64,000 nt of DNA from Pseudoalteromonas haloplanktis ATCC 14393 (GTDB lineage: Bacteria > Pseudomonadota > Gammaproteobacteria > Enterobacterales > Alteromonadaceae). Of this stretch, positions 7,939 through 16,165 are shown piece by piece; within the stretch, counting starts at the first letter, position 1, and each line of letters begins with the position of its first letter. The notes under the pieces were generated by a model. That model saw only the letters and a list, made by a program, of their open reading frames with translations. It did no database searches and was not told where the DNA came from. Made by a program: the position numbers and the translations under genes. The stretch spans positions 1-64,000 of the forward strand of contig NZ_AHCA01000002.1 in NCBI RefSeq assembly GCF_000238355.1, in the 5' to 3' direction.

Positions 7939-8342
7939 GCGAATTAACCATAGATTTACGGGCGTTACCCCATGGCCTGCGCCGTATAGTTAAACACTTA
8001 GGCGTTGAACAAACCATTGCGGTACTCACCGAGCAGCAAGGGCAAATGTTTTATATCCCTGAAAAGCCAACTGAGGATCACGAAGTAGTCAAGGTATTTG
8101 GTAAAGCCCTGGTGCAAGAGCTAATAGATGCCAATGTAGGGTCAAGCTACCAAATACCCATGCTGCACAAAGTGCTTATGCAAATTCGCAATCAACAAAT
8201 TTGCCAAGCCCTGGACACAAAAAGCAGCAACATTCAGCAGCTGGTTAAGCGTTTTAAGATCACCCGCCAGCAAGTAAGCAGTATTTACAGTGCATACCAA
8301 GACGAACGGGCGCACGAAACACAATTAAATTTAAGTTTGTAG
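7935..8342 (+). CDS. Mor-family transcription activator
   Basis: A 135-residue protein. The N-terminal half fits the Mor dimerisation region (LPHGLRRIVKHLGVEQTIAVLTEQQGQ). The C-terminal HTH (NIQQLVKRFKITRQQVSSIY, about 97-117) matches Mor_C. In Mu, Mor activates the middle promoter as a homodimer. Only one Mor/C-type protein is visible here, so it may control all later transcription. It follows GemA, as in Mu (gp16, then gp17). Confidence 0.8.
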   Translation: MSELTIDLRALPHGLRRIVKHLGVEQTIAVLTEQQGQMFYIPEKPTEDHEVVKVFGKALVQELIDANVGSSYQIPMLHKVLMQIRNQQICQALDTKSSNIQQLVKRFKITRQQVSSIYSAYQDERAHETQLNLSL

Positions 8343-8350
8343 GGGGCTTT

Positions 8351-8602
8351 ATGGAGCTTTTAAAAGACATTAAAGCAGAATGCTTAGCCTTTTTTAACGC
8401 TGCGACGTTACGCAGCAAACCAGTAATTCATTACAAATGCCCTGAGTGCGATAACACCTTAAGAACCATGCGCCCACCAGAGGGCGAGGTTTATAACGAT
8501 CACACTATTTGCATTCATTGCTGGTTTGAGTTTATCCGTGTTACCGACGGCACTGAGGTAAGAATCCAAACTTACCCCAGGCACAAACATGCAAAGCAAT
8601 AA
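8351..8602 (+). CDS. Small zinc-ribbon phage protein
   Basis: An 83-residue protein with two CxxC pairs (CPEC near 29 and CIHC near 54), forming a predicted zinc ribbon. It recalls the small Com-type zinc proteins of Mu-like phages but is not clearly homologous. The start follows GGGGG. The last codons overlap the next gene start. Its role is unknown, possibly nucleic-acid binding. Confidence 0.6.
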   Translation: MELLKDIKAECLAFFNAATLRSKPVIHYKCPECDNTLRTMRPPEGEVYNDHTICIHCWFEFIRVTDGTEVRIQTYPRHKHAKQ

Positions 8603-8825
8603 CTTTGTACTGCTCACTGCATTGCAACTTAGCGGCGGCGCTAAACCTAAGCGATGGCATTACGAATACGGTTTAAACCTGTTAGCCCGTTACATCAACC
8701 AACGTAAAGTTATGGGTTTAGATGTAACGGGTTTAATGGATGAATACAGGGAGGCGTTTAAAAAAATTAATCAAAGCTTTTTTTCACACTCACTTAAAAA
8801 TAGTATATTGGAAGCGGTTAAGTGA
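8589..8825 (+). CDS. Hypothetical phage protein with 3' end replaced by the inserted AbiJ-like gene
   Basis: A 78-residue frame of unrecognised family. Its last 18 codons run antisense through the 3' end of the AbiJ-like gene and are AT-rich (KINQSFFSHSLKNSI), unlike the first 60 codons. The simplest reading is that the cargo gene inserted here and removed the original C-terminus. The remaining N-terminal part (GAKPKRWHYEYGLNLLARYI) looks like a real phage protein. Confidence 0.5.
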   Translation: MQSNNFVLLTALQLSGGAKPKRWHYEYGLNLLARYINQRKVMGLDVTGLMDEYREAFKKINQSFFSHSLKNSILEAVK

Positions 8826-9709
8826 AGTGTATAACTTACAAGATCTGGAGATACATTCTTGATTTCTGAGCCTTGACCATGGCCACTTTCTTTATTTCTG
8901 ATGGTAGGCACGCCGCTTGATAATAATCCGAGAAATTGATTGAACTGTTCTTGCATGTAACTAGGTACAAGGCCGTTCGTTAAACAAATATTCAACAATC
9001 TTTTTGCAGTGTCATTTGCTGAGTGTTCCCAATTATGTTTTTTACAAATTGCTTTTAAAGTACTTTCAAACGCTTTCAGGCATTCATTTAAAGACTCTTT
9101 GTATTTTTTATGTCTGTAATGAGAATGTGCTGATAAAAATTCTTGTTTTGCACCTTCTAGGAATTTACTAACCTGAAGAACATTTAATGTAGGTTTGACT
9201 ACTTCAGAATGTAAGAATTGAGAGTCTACTCTAATAATCTCGCCATCACTAAATTCATACCCTACACCATGTTGTTTAAATCGAATATTTAATTCATCGA
9301 TTGCATCATTTACTTCTTGAGTTGTTCCTTCCTCTCTTTGAAACCGAATAAAATTCTCTCTTACATATGTATGGATTAAAAGGAAAGTTAACTCAATAAT
9401 ATCTAGGCATTTTTCAACATCACTTTCTTCAAAAAAATATTCATATACCCTATCAAAAATGGGCCCGTCATTTCTATTTGTTAGCGAAAACTGTCCGTAC
9501 TCTTTGGACAAATCTTTATTAATTTTATGATAAACCTTATCTGACAAGGTCTGGCCGTAACCATTTCCAGACCTGTTCCCAACAGTGTCTTGGATTATAT
9601 GTATAATCTGAATCTTTAAGGCTTGAGGTATAGTTTCATATTGGTAAACATCAGGAGTTTCTCCTCGTAATGCTTTTTGTCTTTTAGAAAAAATGTTCAA
9701 TATACCCAT
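8771..9709 (-). CDS. AbiJ-like abortive infection protein (AbiJ N-terminal domain plus Abi C-terminal HEPN-like domain)
   Basis: A 312-residue protein. Residues 1-60 (FSKRQKALRGE, then YQYETIPQALKIQIIHI) match the AbiJ N-terminal domain 4 style. A linker runs to about 185. The C-terminal part (about 190-312) has HYRHKKYKESLNECLKAFESTL, then RNKESGHG, the R-N-x4-H-type motif of HEPN/Abi_C proteins. Abi proteins of this type are phage-defence effectors expected to act on RNA or cause dormancy. It is on the opposite strand from the phage operon, is AT-rich, and has its own upstream AT-rich promoter region, all signs of a moron acquired by transfer. Confidence 0.8.
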   Translation of the reverse strand: MGILNIFSKRQKALRGETPDVYQYETIPQALKIQIIHIIQDTVGNRSGNGYGQTLSDKVYHKINKDLSKEYGQFSLTNRNDGPIFDRVYEYFFEESDVEKCLDIIELTFLLIHTYVRENFIRFQREEGTTQEVNDAIDELNIRFKQHGVGYEFSDGEIIRVDSQFLHSEVVKPTLNVLQVSKFLEGAKQEFLSAHSHYRHKKYKESLNECLKAFESTLKAICKKHNWEHSANDTAKRLLNICLTNGLVPSYMQEQFNQFLGLLSSGVPTIRNKESGHGQGSEIKNVSPDLVSYTLHLTASNILFLSECEKKL

Positions 9710-9878
9710 CTGATTTCCAATTGATTATTTATTAATTCAACAATATTACTTTAGAAACAACAATTGTTCTATTGCAAAGATCATAGTATTTATTCTAACC
9801 TAATAGACTAGCTCGAAAGCCCCAGCCGTAAACAACTTTACAGTGTTACCCAATCCCCTAAATTGATTTACTACCAGC

Positions 9879-10130
9879 ATGACAAATACAGTGCATGCGC
9901 CATTTATTGAGTTTTTAGCTCAACAAATTATCAAGGCCAGTTCTAAAGCCGAGCAAATTGCAATATCTCGCCGTTGCCCGCTAAAAGACCTGCCCGCACT
10001 GCGTTCCCGCGTTAAAGCGCTGCTAAACCCAGCGAACAAAAAGCCGGCGCGCAGTACTCGCTTACCTGCCTGTTACGTCCTAGTAAAACAACGTTTAACC
10101 ATAAAGAGGACTCAACAGCATGGCGCTTAA
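9879..10130 (+). CDS. Hypothetical small basic phage protein
   Basis: An 83-residue, strongly basic protein (RRCPLKDLPALRSRVKALL, then repeated Lys/Arg). It overlaps the endolysin start by 11 bases, indicating coupling. No family is recognised. It is the first gene to the right of the AbiJ-like insertion and resumes the phage operon. Confidence 0.5.
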   Translation: MTNTVHAPFIEFLAQQIIKASSKAEQIAISRRCPLKDLPALRSRVKALLNPANKKPARSTRLPACYVLVKQRLTIKRTQQHGA

Positions 10131-10563
10131 ACAACGAGTGGCCGTACCAACAGCACCGAGCTTTATATTTCAGGAGCTGGTACCAAAAGCCACGTTTGAA
10201 CTATTTAACGACACCCCATTATTTTTAATTCATTTATTTGATGAACGCGCATTGCGTATGCTGCAAAAGCTGCGCGACAAGTTTGGCCCATGCACAGTAA
10301 ACAACTGGTACTGGGGCGGCGCTAATCAATACCGAGGCTATCGCCCACTTGATTGTGCAATAGGCGCAAAACGCAGCCAACACAAGCTAGGCAAAGCGTT
10401 TGATTGCAGCTTTGAAAACTACACAGCCCAGCAAGTACGTGACTACGTATTAGCCCACCCGCAAGAATTCCCCTACATCACCGCCATTGAAGGGCAAGTG
10501 AGTTGGTTTCATTTTGATGTACGCACGCCTACATGGACGGGCATTAAAGTATTTAACCCGTAA
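10120..10563 (+). CDS. M15-type D-Ala-D-Ala peptidase, probable endolysin
   Basis: A 147-residue protein with the M15A/YcbK-like zinc site: His in SQHKLGKAFD (near 87), Asp in AFDCSF (near 94) and His in SWFHFDVR (near 130). It also has the usual aromatic YWGG and YRGYRP segments. There is no signal peptide, so export through a holin is expected. It would cut peptide cross-links in peptidoglycan during lysis. The holin-like gene follows ten bases later, completing a minimal lysis cassette. Confidence 0.82.
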   Translation: MALKQRVAVPTAPSFIFQELVPKATFELFNDTPLFLIHLFDERALRMLQKLRDKFGPCTVNNWYWGGANQYRGYRPLDCAIGAKRSQHKLGKAFDCSFENYTAQQVRDYVLAHPQEFPYITAIEGQVSWFHFDVRTPTWTGIKVFNP

Positions 10564-10572
10564 GGAAAGCCA

Positions 10573-10821
10573 ATGACCCCAGAGCAAGAAAATCAACTAT
10601 TCCAGTCAATCGGTCAAATACAAGCGAGTCAAACCGCTATTTTGAATCAAATTAGTTCTCTAAAAACCGATATCAACAAGCGAGTAGACAAACTTGAAGA
10701 CCGCGTTACCAAGGTTGAAACCCATGTAACTAATAATCGGGTAAAAATGGCTGGAATCGGTGGTGCAGCTGGTCTAACGGTTGCACTAATTACTGAGCTA
10801 CTTAAAAACGGTGGCTTATAA
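10573..10821 (+). CDS. Small coiled-coil protein with C-terminal membrane segment, holin-like
   Basis: An 82-residue protein. Residues 1-52 form a coiled coil with repeated heptads (VDKLEDRVTKVETHV). Residues about 58-76 (MAGIGGAAGLTVALITELL) form one membrane segment, followed by a short tail. This layout resembles XhlA/hemolysin-type phage lysis proteins. It sits just after the endolysin. Its stop overlaps the next gene start (TAATG). Confidence 0.6.
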   Translation: MTPEQENQLFQSIGQIQASQTAILNQISSLKTDINKRVDKLEDRVTKVETHVTNNRVKMAGIGGAAGLTVALITELLKNGGL

Positions 10822-11327
10822 TGGCGCACCCTGCAGAAAAGAAAAATGCCGTACGCCACAGCTATGTAAGCGAGCTGCTCGCGTTAAGTGTTGCCGCCAT
10901 TAAACACAGCGTGGCCGATGGCACTGCACGACGCTGGAAAATGGAAGCCAAAGACAACGGCGACGATTGGGACTTAGCCCGTGCCGCAAGCCGCCGTAGT
11001 GAAGGCACAGCAGGGGAGTTTACTACCGACTTTATTGAAGAATTTACCATTCAAGTTAACGAAACCTTTGAGCTTTTAAGATCAGCAGACGGCGCACAGC
11101 TGCCCCTTGAACAACGTATAAAAGTACTTAGCTCGCTCACCGATATGATGAGCAAAGTTATGAAGGTATCAGGCGGTAATAAACGCCTTGAAAAGCGCAC
11201 CATTGCCACCGAAGTACTTAAAATACTCGCTAAGTTTGTATCAACCAAATACCCCGAATTTGCCCCCGAGTTTGTAGAAATACTTACCGCCTTTGGTCCA
11301 CGGCTCGACAAGGAGTTAGACGACTAA
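10821..11327 (+). CDS. DUF1804 protein, probable small terminase subunit
   Basis: A 168-residue protein. The N-terminal HTH (KKNAVRHSYVSELLALSVAA, then GTARRWKMEAKDNGDDWD) is diagnostic of DUF1804, encoded just before the large terminase in Mu-like phages. The C-terminal helices may oligomerise. It likely recognises DNA for packaging. It overlaps both neighbours by one base in TAATG-type junctions, so the packaging genes are tightly coupled. Confidence 0.82.
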   Translation: MAHPAEKKNAVRHSYVSELLALSVAAIKHSVADGTARRWKMEAKDNGDDWDLARAASRRSEGTAGEFTTDFIEEFTIQVNETFELLRSADGAQLPLEQRIKVLSSLTDMMSKVMKVSGGNKRLEKRTIATEVLKILAKFVSTKYPEFAPEFVEILTAFGPRLDKELDD

Positions 11328-13066
11328 TGGCCGATATGAACTCACGCGACTTTTTAGCTGAAATAGAGCAGATCACCGGCTCACTGCGCCGCGATATTGA
11401 AGCCAAAGAACGCAACATAGACCCAAGCCCCGCTGCAATTAAAGAACGCCGTAAACGCGTACTTGGCGGCGACTTTGCGTTTTTTGTGTATACGTATTTT
11501 CCGCACCACATGTGGCTTGACGACGATCAAGAGGCCTCTGAATTCCAAAGCTATTTTATGAACTGGTTCCCCGAAGCGCTCAAGCTTAAAAACGGCTGGA
11601 AAAACTGGTTTGTAGCCCCGCGTGGTGAGGGTAAAAGTACCCTTGCTGTAAAAATTGCGCCTGTTTATGTAGCGGTGTTAGCGCTCTTACAAGACCCTGA
11701 TATTTGCCAAGATCTGGGCCTTGCAAAAATAAAGCAATTTATCGATTTTGTGATCTTGTTTGGCGCTGAAACCAAAATGCCAACCAAAACACTAGAGGTA
11801 GTTAAAACCGAGCTGCTTAACAATAACAACCTCGCGTTAGACTTCCCCGAAGTGTGCCAAAAGTCCCCCGTGTGGAAGTTAGGCGAGTTTGTAACAGCCC
11901 AAGGCGTACGCTTTGAAAGCCGTGGTGCTGAGCAATCAGTACGCGGTACGTTCCATGGTGCAAGCCGCCCTAAGTTGCTGCTATCCGATGACATTATAAC
12001 CGATGCCGAGGCAAAATCGCCCACTGAGCGCGATAACCGCTGGCGCTTCCTAGAAGCTGCTGTGCAATACCTTGGCCCACCAGATGGCACCGTAAAATTT
12101 TTAGGTGTAAACACCGTTTTAAATAACGACGACCCAATAAGCCGTGCTGAAGAAGCACCAGGGCACATTGTTCACCGCTTTAAAGCCATTAAACAAATGC
12201 CAGAACGCATGGACCTATGGGAAGAATGCCGCGATCTAATGGTGCATGACGACAAACGCTTTGAAAAAAGCGCGGCCGCCAAAGGTGAAGCCGTTTCAAC
12301 CGAGCAAAAACCGTCATTTAAGTTTTGGCTCAAGCGCAAAAAGCAAATGCTTAAAGGTGCCACTACCAGTTGGCCAAGTGTGCGTTCGCTTTACGATTTA
12401 ATGTGTATGTGGGCGGCTAATAAGCGCGAGTTTAACCGCGAAATGCAAGGCATAGCCAAAAGCGACGAAGAAGCCATTTTTTATCAGTTTGATTTTTGGG
12501 TTGATCGCCTAAACGAGTGGATACCCTACGGCGCATGTGATCCAAGTATGGGCAAAACTGAAAAAGCCGACCCCAGCGCTATACTCGTGGGCTTTTACTC
12601 TAATGATTTACAAAAGCTACACGTTGAATACGAAAGCCGCAAAGTCCGTGGTACGAGCCGTTTACTTAACGACTTAATACGCGCACAAAAAGAATATAAC
12701 TGCCGTGTGTGGGGCTTTGAGAACAACAACGCCTTTGATTTTATGCGCAGCCAGTTTATTACCACAGGCCTAGAGCAAGGCATTGCACTGCCTTTACGTG
12801 GTGTTACTGCGGTTATTAGCGCCGAGGAACGCATAGGATCACTTGAAACCTATGTAACCAATACACCAGCGCAAATTGCCTTTCATTCACATTGCCGCTT
12901 ACTACTCGACGAGCTTGAAAACTGGCCAGAAAAACAAACCGCCCATCACTACGATTTAAGCTGTGCCCTGGCTATTTTGTGGATGGTAGCAAGCACAGGT
13001 GCAGGCGGCATGCCGCGTGTTAATAGCCGCAAAGTCACAAAACAAATCAGGGGATATCATGTATAG
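11327..13066 (+). CDS. Large terminase (Mu gp28-like)
   Basis: A 579-residue packaging motor. The ATPase part has a Walker-A-like APRGEGKSTLA near 97-107 and the acidic Walker B segment LLLSDDIITD near 216. The RNase-H-like nuclease begins near 404 (ACDPSMGKTEKADPSAILVG), with further acidic residues at FENNNAFDFM. The length matches Mu gp28. It pumps DNA into proheads through the portal. No obvious damage is seen. It overlaps the portal gene by 8 bp. Confidence 0.9.
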   Translation: MADMNSRDFLAEIEQITGSLRRDIEAKERNIDPSPAAIKERRKRVLGGDFAFFVYTYFPHHMWLDDDQEASEFQSYFMNWFPEALKLKNGWKNWFVAPRGEGKSTLAVKIAPVYVAVLALLQDPDICQDLGLAKIKQFIDFVILFGAETKMPTKTLEVVKTELLNNNNLALDFPEVCQKSPVWKLGEFVTAQGVRFESRGAEQSVRGTFHGASRPKLLLSDDIITDAEAKSPTERDNRWRFLEAAVQYLGPPDGTVKFLGVNTVLNNDDPISRAEEAPGHIVHRFKAIKQMPERMDLWEECRDLMVHDDKRFEKSAAAKGEAVSTEQKPSFKFWLKRKKQMLKGATTSWPSVRSLYDLMCMWAANKREFNREMQGIAKSDEEAIFYQFDFWVDRLNEWIPYGACDPSMGKTEKADPSAILVGFYSNDLQKLHVEYESRKVRGTSRLLNDLIRAQKEYNCRVWGFENNNAFDFMRSQFITTGLEQGIALPLRGVTAVISAEERIGSLETYVTNTPAQIAFHSHCRLLLDELENWPEKQTAHHYDLSCALAILWMVASTGAGGMPRVNSRKVTKQIRGYHV

Positions 13067-14558
13067 CAAGCCACGCATTAAATCTACAGCATACACCGCG
13101 CTAAACCGTATGTTTGACCAAAACCGCATAGACCCAAATCTTACGTCGCTTATTACTGAGCTACCAAACCCTGATCCAATACTGCGCCGTGCGGGTAAAA
13201 ACACCGCTATTTACGAAGAAATAGCCCGCGACGCCCACGTTATTGGTGAATTACGCTCACTACGTAGCGGCTTATTTAGCTTTAATACCGAGTTAGTACC
13301 AGGCGGTGACGATGCAGCCAGTTTAAAAAGCTATGAACTAGCTAAAGCATTTTTTGCCCGTAAACCATGCCCACATACAGAATGGGCTGATATGGATTGG
13401 CACAACTATAGCGCCATTTTAAATGGCTTTAGCGTTACTCACTTGGGCAAGTACATTAAACACGATGGCCACTGGCAACCTGAATATGTAGAGACCTGGC
13501 GCAACAGCCGCTTTGCATTTAATAGTGATCACGAGTTGCTTGTTAAGACCAGCGAAAACCCACAAGGCGAGTTAGTCGATCAACGCCGTTGGTCGTGCGT
13601 TCGCCACATGCCAAGCGCCGAAAACCCGTATGGTATCGCATTGTTAAGCAGCTGTTTTTGGCCGTGGACCTTTAAACACGGCGGTTTTAAGTTTTTTGTA
13701 CAGCTGTGCGAACGCTTTGGTATTCCATTTCCTGTGGGTAAATACCCAATTGGCAGTAAAGAAAATGACATCGAAAATTTATTAGATGGCTTAGCACGAC
13801 TTGTGCAAGATGGCATTGCCGCCATACCGGATGACACGACAATTGAGATCATCGAGAGCAAACTATCTGGCGAGCCAGTGCCAGAGCGCCTAGTTAACTT
13901 TTGTAATGCTGAAATAAGCAAAGCGCTAACCAGCCAAACCCTAGCAACCGAGCAAAAAAATGGCGGCGCACGGGCAGCCAGCGAAACCCATGCAAAACGC
14001 GCGGGCGATAATCAACGATCAGACAGGGCGCTTGTAGCCTCTTACCGTAACCAGCTTTTAAACGCACTACACACAGTAAATTTTGATGGTGGCGAGCCGC
14101 CCAAATTCATCTTTAAAGACAAACGCGAAATTAACACAGACACCGTAACCCGCGTGCGCGAAACAGCCCGTATTGTGCCTGTTGGTGAAGACTGGGCCTA
14201 TCAAGAACTCGGTGTACCAAAGCCAAAAGACGGCGAAACAATCCTAGATGTGCCCGACGAAGGCCACGGCATAGCCACTGCGGCTAAAACTGAGTTTGCC
14301 AAAAAACAAACGAATGCCGTAGAGCTTACCAACGAGTTTGATGAATTTGATCACGCAAGTGACGACACCATTAAACAGATTTTTCAATTTGCTCAGGCCT
14401 CTAAAAGCCTGAACGAACTTAAGCAAAAAATAACCTCACAATTTCCTGATATTTCAGACTCTGCACTGGCAGACGTTGCCCAAACAGCAATGGAGTATGA
14501 ATTTATGGCAGGCATGAACGAGGCTAATTCAAAAACTGTGGAGATAGACGATGAATAA
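13059..14558 (+). CDS. Portal protein (Mu gp29-like, DUF935)
   Basis: The ATG at 13059 is preceded by GGGGA, so the start is taken there rather than at the longer frame at 12999. The 499-residue protein has DUF935 features: the N-terminal LTSLITELPNPDPILRRAGK, AHVIGELRSLRSGL and the central GIALLSSCFWPWTFKHGGFKFF. The C-terminal part after 390 is helical and acidic. It forms the dodecameric vertex ring to which terminase docks. It overlaps DUF3164 by 8 bp. Confidence 0.9.
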   Translation: MYSKPRIKSTAYTALNRMFDQNRIDPNLTSLITELPNPDPILRRAGKNTAIYEEIARDAHVIGELRSLRSGLFSFNTELVPGGDDAASLKSYELAKAFFARKPCPHTEWADMDWHNYSAILNGFSVTHLGKYIKHDGHWQPEYVETWRNSRFAFNSDHELLVKTSENPQGELVDQRRWSCVRHMPSAENPYGIALLSSCFWPWTFKHGGFKFFVQLCERFGIPFPVGKYPIGSKENDIENLLDGLARLVQDGIAAIPDDTTIEIIESKLSGEPVPERLVNFCNAEISKALTSQTLATEQKNGGARAASETHAKRAGDNQRSDRALVASYRNQLLNALHTVNFDGGEPPKFIFKDKREINTDTVTRVRETARIVPVGEDWAYQELGVPKPKDGETILDVPDEGHGIATAAKTEFAKKQTNAVELTNEFDEFDHASDDTIKQIFQFAQASKSLNELKQKITSQFPDISDSALADVAQTAMEYEFMAGMNEANSKTVEIDDE

Positions 14559-15165
14559 TGTTCCTGACGGGTATTTAAAAGACGGTAAAGGCAATTTAGT
14601 AGCCATTGCCAACATCAAACAAACTGACTTGATCAAAGACGAGTTTGTAAGAAAAGCCATTGATAAAGCCGTTGAAATGCAAGAAACACTGGCAGAGTTT
14701 AAACAAAGTTTAATGGCTGAAGCCGACGACTTTATAGAGCTATTAGCGCAAGAACATGGCGTTAACTTAGGCGGCAAAAAAGGCAATGTGACACTACGCA
14801 CCTTTGACAGCCAACTAAAAGTAACCCTGCAAACTCAAGAACGAATTGAACTAGGCCCTGAATTGGCGCTTGCTAAGCAATTAATAGATCAATGCCTGGA
14901 TGAATGGACCGAAGGCGGTAACCAAAACATTAAAGCCATTGTGAGTAAAACGTTTAATACCGATAAGCAAGGCTCGCTTAACCCGCAACGCATTTTAGCC
15001 CTGCGTAAACTAGAAATATCAGACGATTCAGGCAAATGGACTAAAGCCATGAACATTATTGCGGAATCCGTTGGCGTGGTTGATTCTTGCCGTTTTATCC
15101 GCTTTTACAAGCATGATGATAACGGCATTGAGCAAGCAATTTCACTCGATATAGCAAAACTGTAG
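14551..15165 (+). CDS. DUF3164 phage protein in an unusual position
   Basis: A 204-residue protein with the DUF3164 pattern: YLKDGKGNLVAIANIKQTD, a central coiled helix, GGKKGNVTLRTFDSQLKV and a C-terminal LRKLEISDDSGKWTKAMNII, then SCRFIRFY. In Mu-like phages this family is usually encoded in the early region next to the transposition genes. Here it lies between portal and the MuF gene. Its function is not established. Confidence 0.8.
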   Translation: MNNVPDGYLKDGKGNLVAIANIKQTDLIKDEFVRKAIDKAVEMQETLAEFKQSLMAEADDFIELLAQEHGVNLGGKKGNVTLRTFDSQLKVTLQTQERIELGPELALAKQLIDQCLDEWTEGGNQNIKAIVSKTFNTDKQGSLNPQRILALRKLEISDDSGKWTKAMNIIAESVGVVDSCRFIRFYKHDDNGIEQAISLDIAKL

Positions 15166-15175
15166 CGGGGCGCTT

Positions 15176-15619
15176 ATGGCCATCACAAAAGAGCAGTGGA
15201 TAGAGGTAGAAAAGCACTTAGCAGGCTTTTTTGGCTCGGTTATTTTCAAATACGGTGAGTTTGAAATAACAGTGACACGCGGGCGCGTATCTGAGTCTAA
15301 AACAAGCTTAGTTGTGTATGTAGACGATGTAATTAAGGGTGGCTGGTACTCTAAAGACAACGAACGCCCTTCATGTATTCCTGATGTTTGGCGTAAACGA
15401 ACCCGCGCCAGATACACGGCTAAATCAATCAAGGATGCAGAAAAAGTATGGGGTAAGCGCGGTGCAAAAAAAGAATTCCCAGAGCTTTACGAAGTAACCG
15501 AATACCACACATGCGATTTTACAACCGCTAAAAGCCTCGTTCGTCAGTATAAAAAGCTCGAAGGTTTAGAGCTTATTAAAATTGGCGGCCAATCTTACGA
15601 CGACTATATAAAGGTATAA
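15176..15619 (+). CDS. Hypothetical phage protein
   Basis: A 147-residue protein, beta-rich at the N-terminus (EFEITVTRGRVSESKTSLVVYV), then basic (WRKRTRARYTAKSIKDAEKVWGKRGAKKEF) and with a helical C-terminus. There is no membrane segment or cysteine pair. The family is not recognised. Tight spacing to both neighbours places it in the same transcript. Confidence 0.6.
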   Translation: MAITKEQWIEVEKHLAGFFGSVIFKYGEFEITVTRGRVSESKTSLVVYVDDVIKGGWYSKDNERPSCIPDVWRKRTRARYTAKSIKDAEKVWGKRGAKKEFPELYEVTEYHTCDFTTAKSLVRQYKKLEGLELIKIGGQSYDDYIKV

Positions 15620-15621
15620 CT

Positions 15622-16164
15622 ATGGATCCAATTACAATAGCACTTGGCCTTGCAAAGCTCACAGGTTTGGATAAGAAAATAGGCGATTGGATAGGGGGCG
15701 ACAATGGATCAAAGGTCGCGTCTAAAGTGGTAGATATTGCGCAAACCATCACCAATGGCGGCACGCCTGAGCAAGCATTTAACCTAGTTCAGCAATCTAG
15801 CGCATTGCAACAAGAGTTACGGCAAACAATTTTAAACCGTGAAAAAGAGCTTGATGATTTAGCGTTTAAAAACACTCAAAGCGCCCGCAATATGCAGATC
15901 CAAGCACTTAATCAAGATGATAAGTTTTCTAAACGCTTCATTTATTATTATGCCTGGTTCTGGTCGGTCGCAACGGTTATATACATAGGCTGTATAACGT
16001 TTTTAACCATTCCAGATACCGCAACACGCTTTGCAGACACCATTTTGGGCTTTATTTTAGGCACCGTTGTAGCGTCAATATTGAATTTTTTCTTTGGTAA
16101 TAGCCGTGATAATTCACGTAGAAACGAAATTCAAGACATTCAACAGTCGTTAAAAGAGCAATAA
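15622..16164 (+). CDS. Membrane protein resembling 3TM holins
   Basis: A 180-residue protein. The N-terminal ITIALGLAKLTGLDKKIGDWIGG is a weak hydrophobic segment. A helical stretch with repeated Gln/Glu follows (about 50-100). Two strong membrane segments follow near 112-135 (YYAWFWSVATVIYIGCITF) and 140-160 (DTILGFILGTVVASILNFF). The layout matches the 3TM holin family found in gene-transfer agents and phages. A second holin-like protein sits at 10.6 kb, so the pair may act as holin and antiholin. Confidence 0.62.
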   Translation: MDPITIALGLAKLTGLDKKIGDWIGGDNGSKVASKVVDIAQTITNGGTPEQAFNLVQQSSALQQELRQTILNREKELDDLAFKNTQSARNMQIQALNQDDKFSKRFIYYYAWFWSVATVIYIGCITFLTIPDTATRFADTILGFILGTVVASILNFFFGNSRDNSRRNEIQDIQQSLKEQ

Positions 16165-16165
16165 T

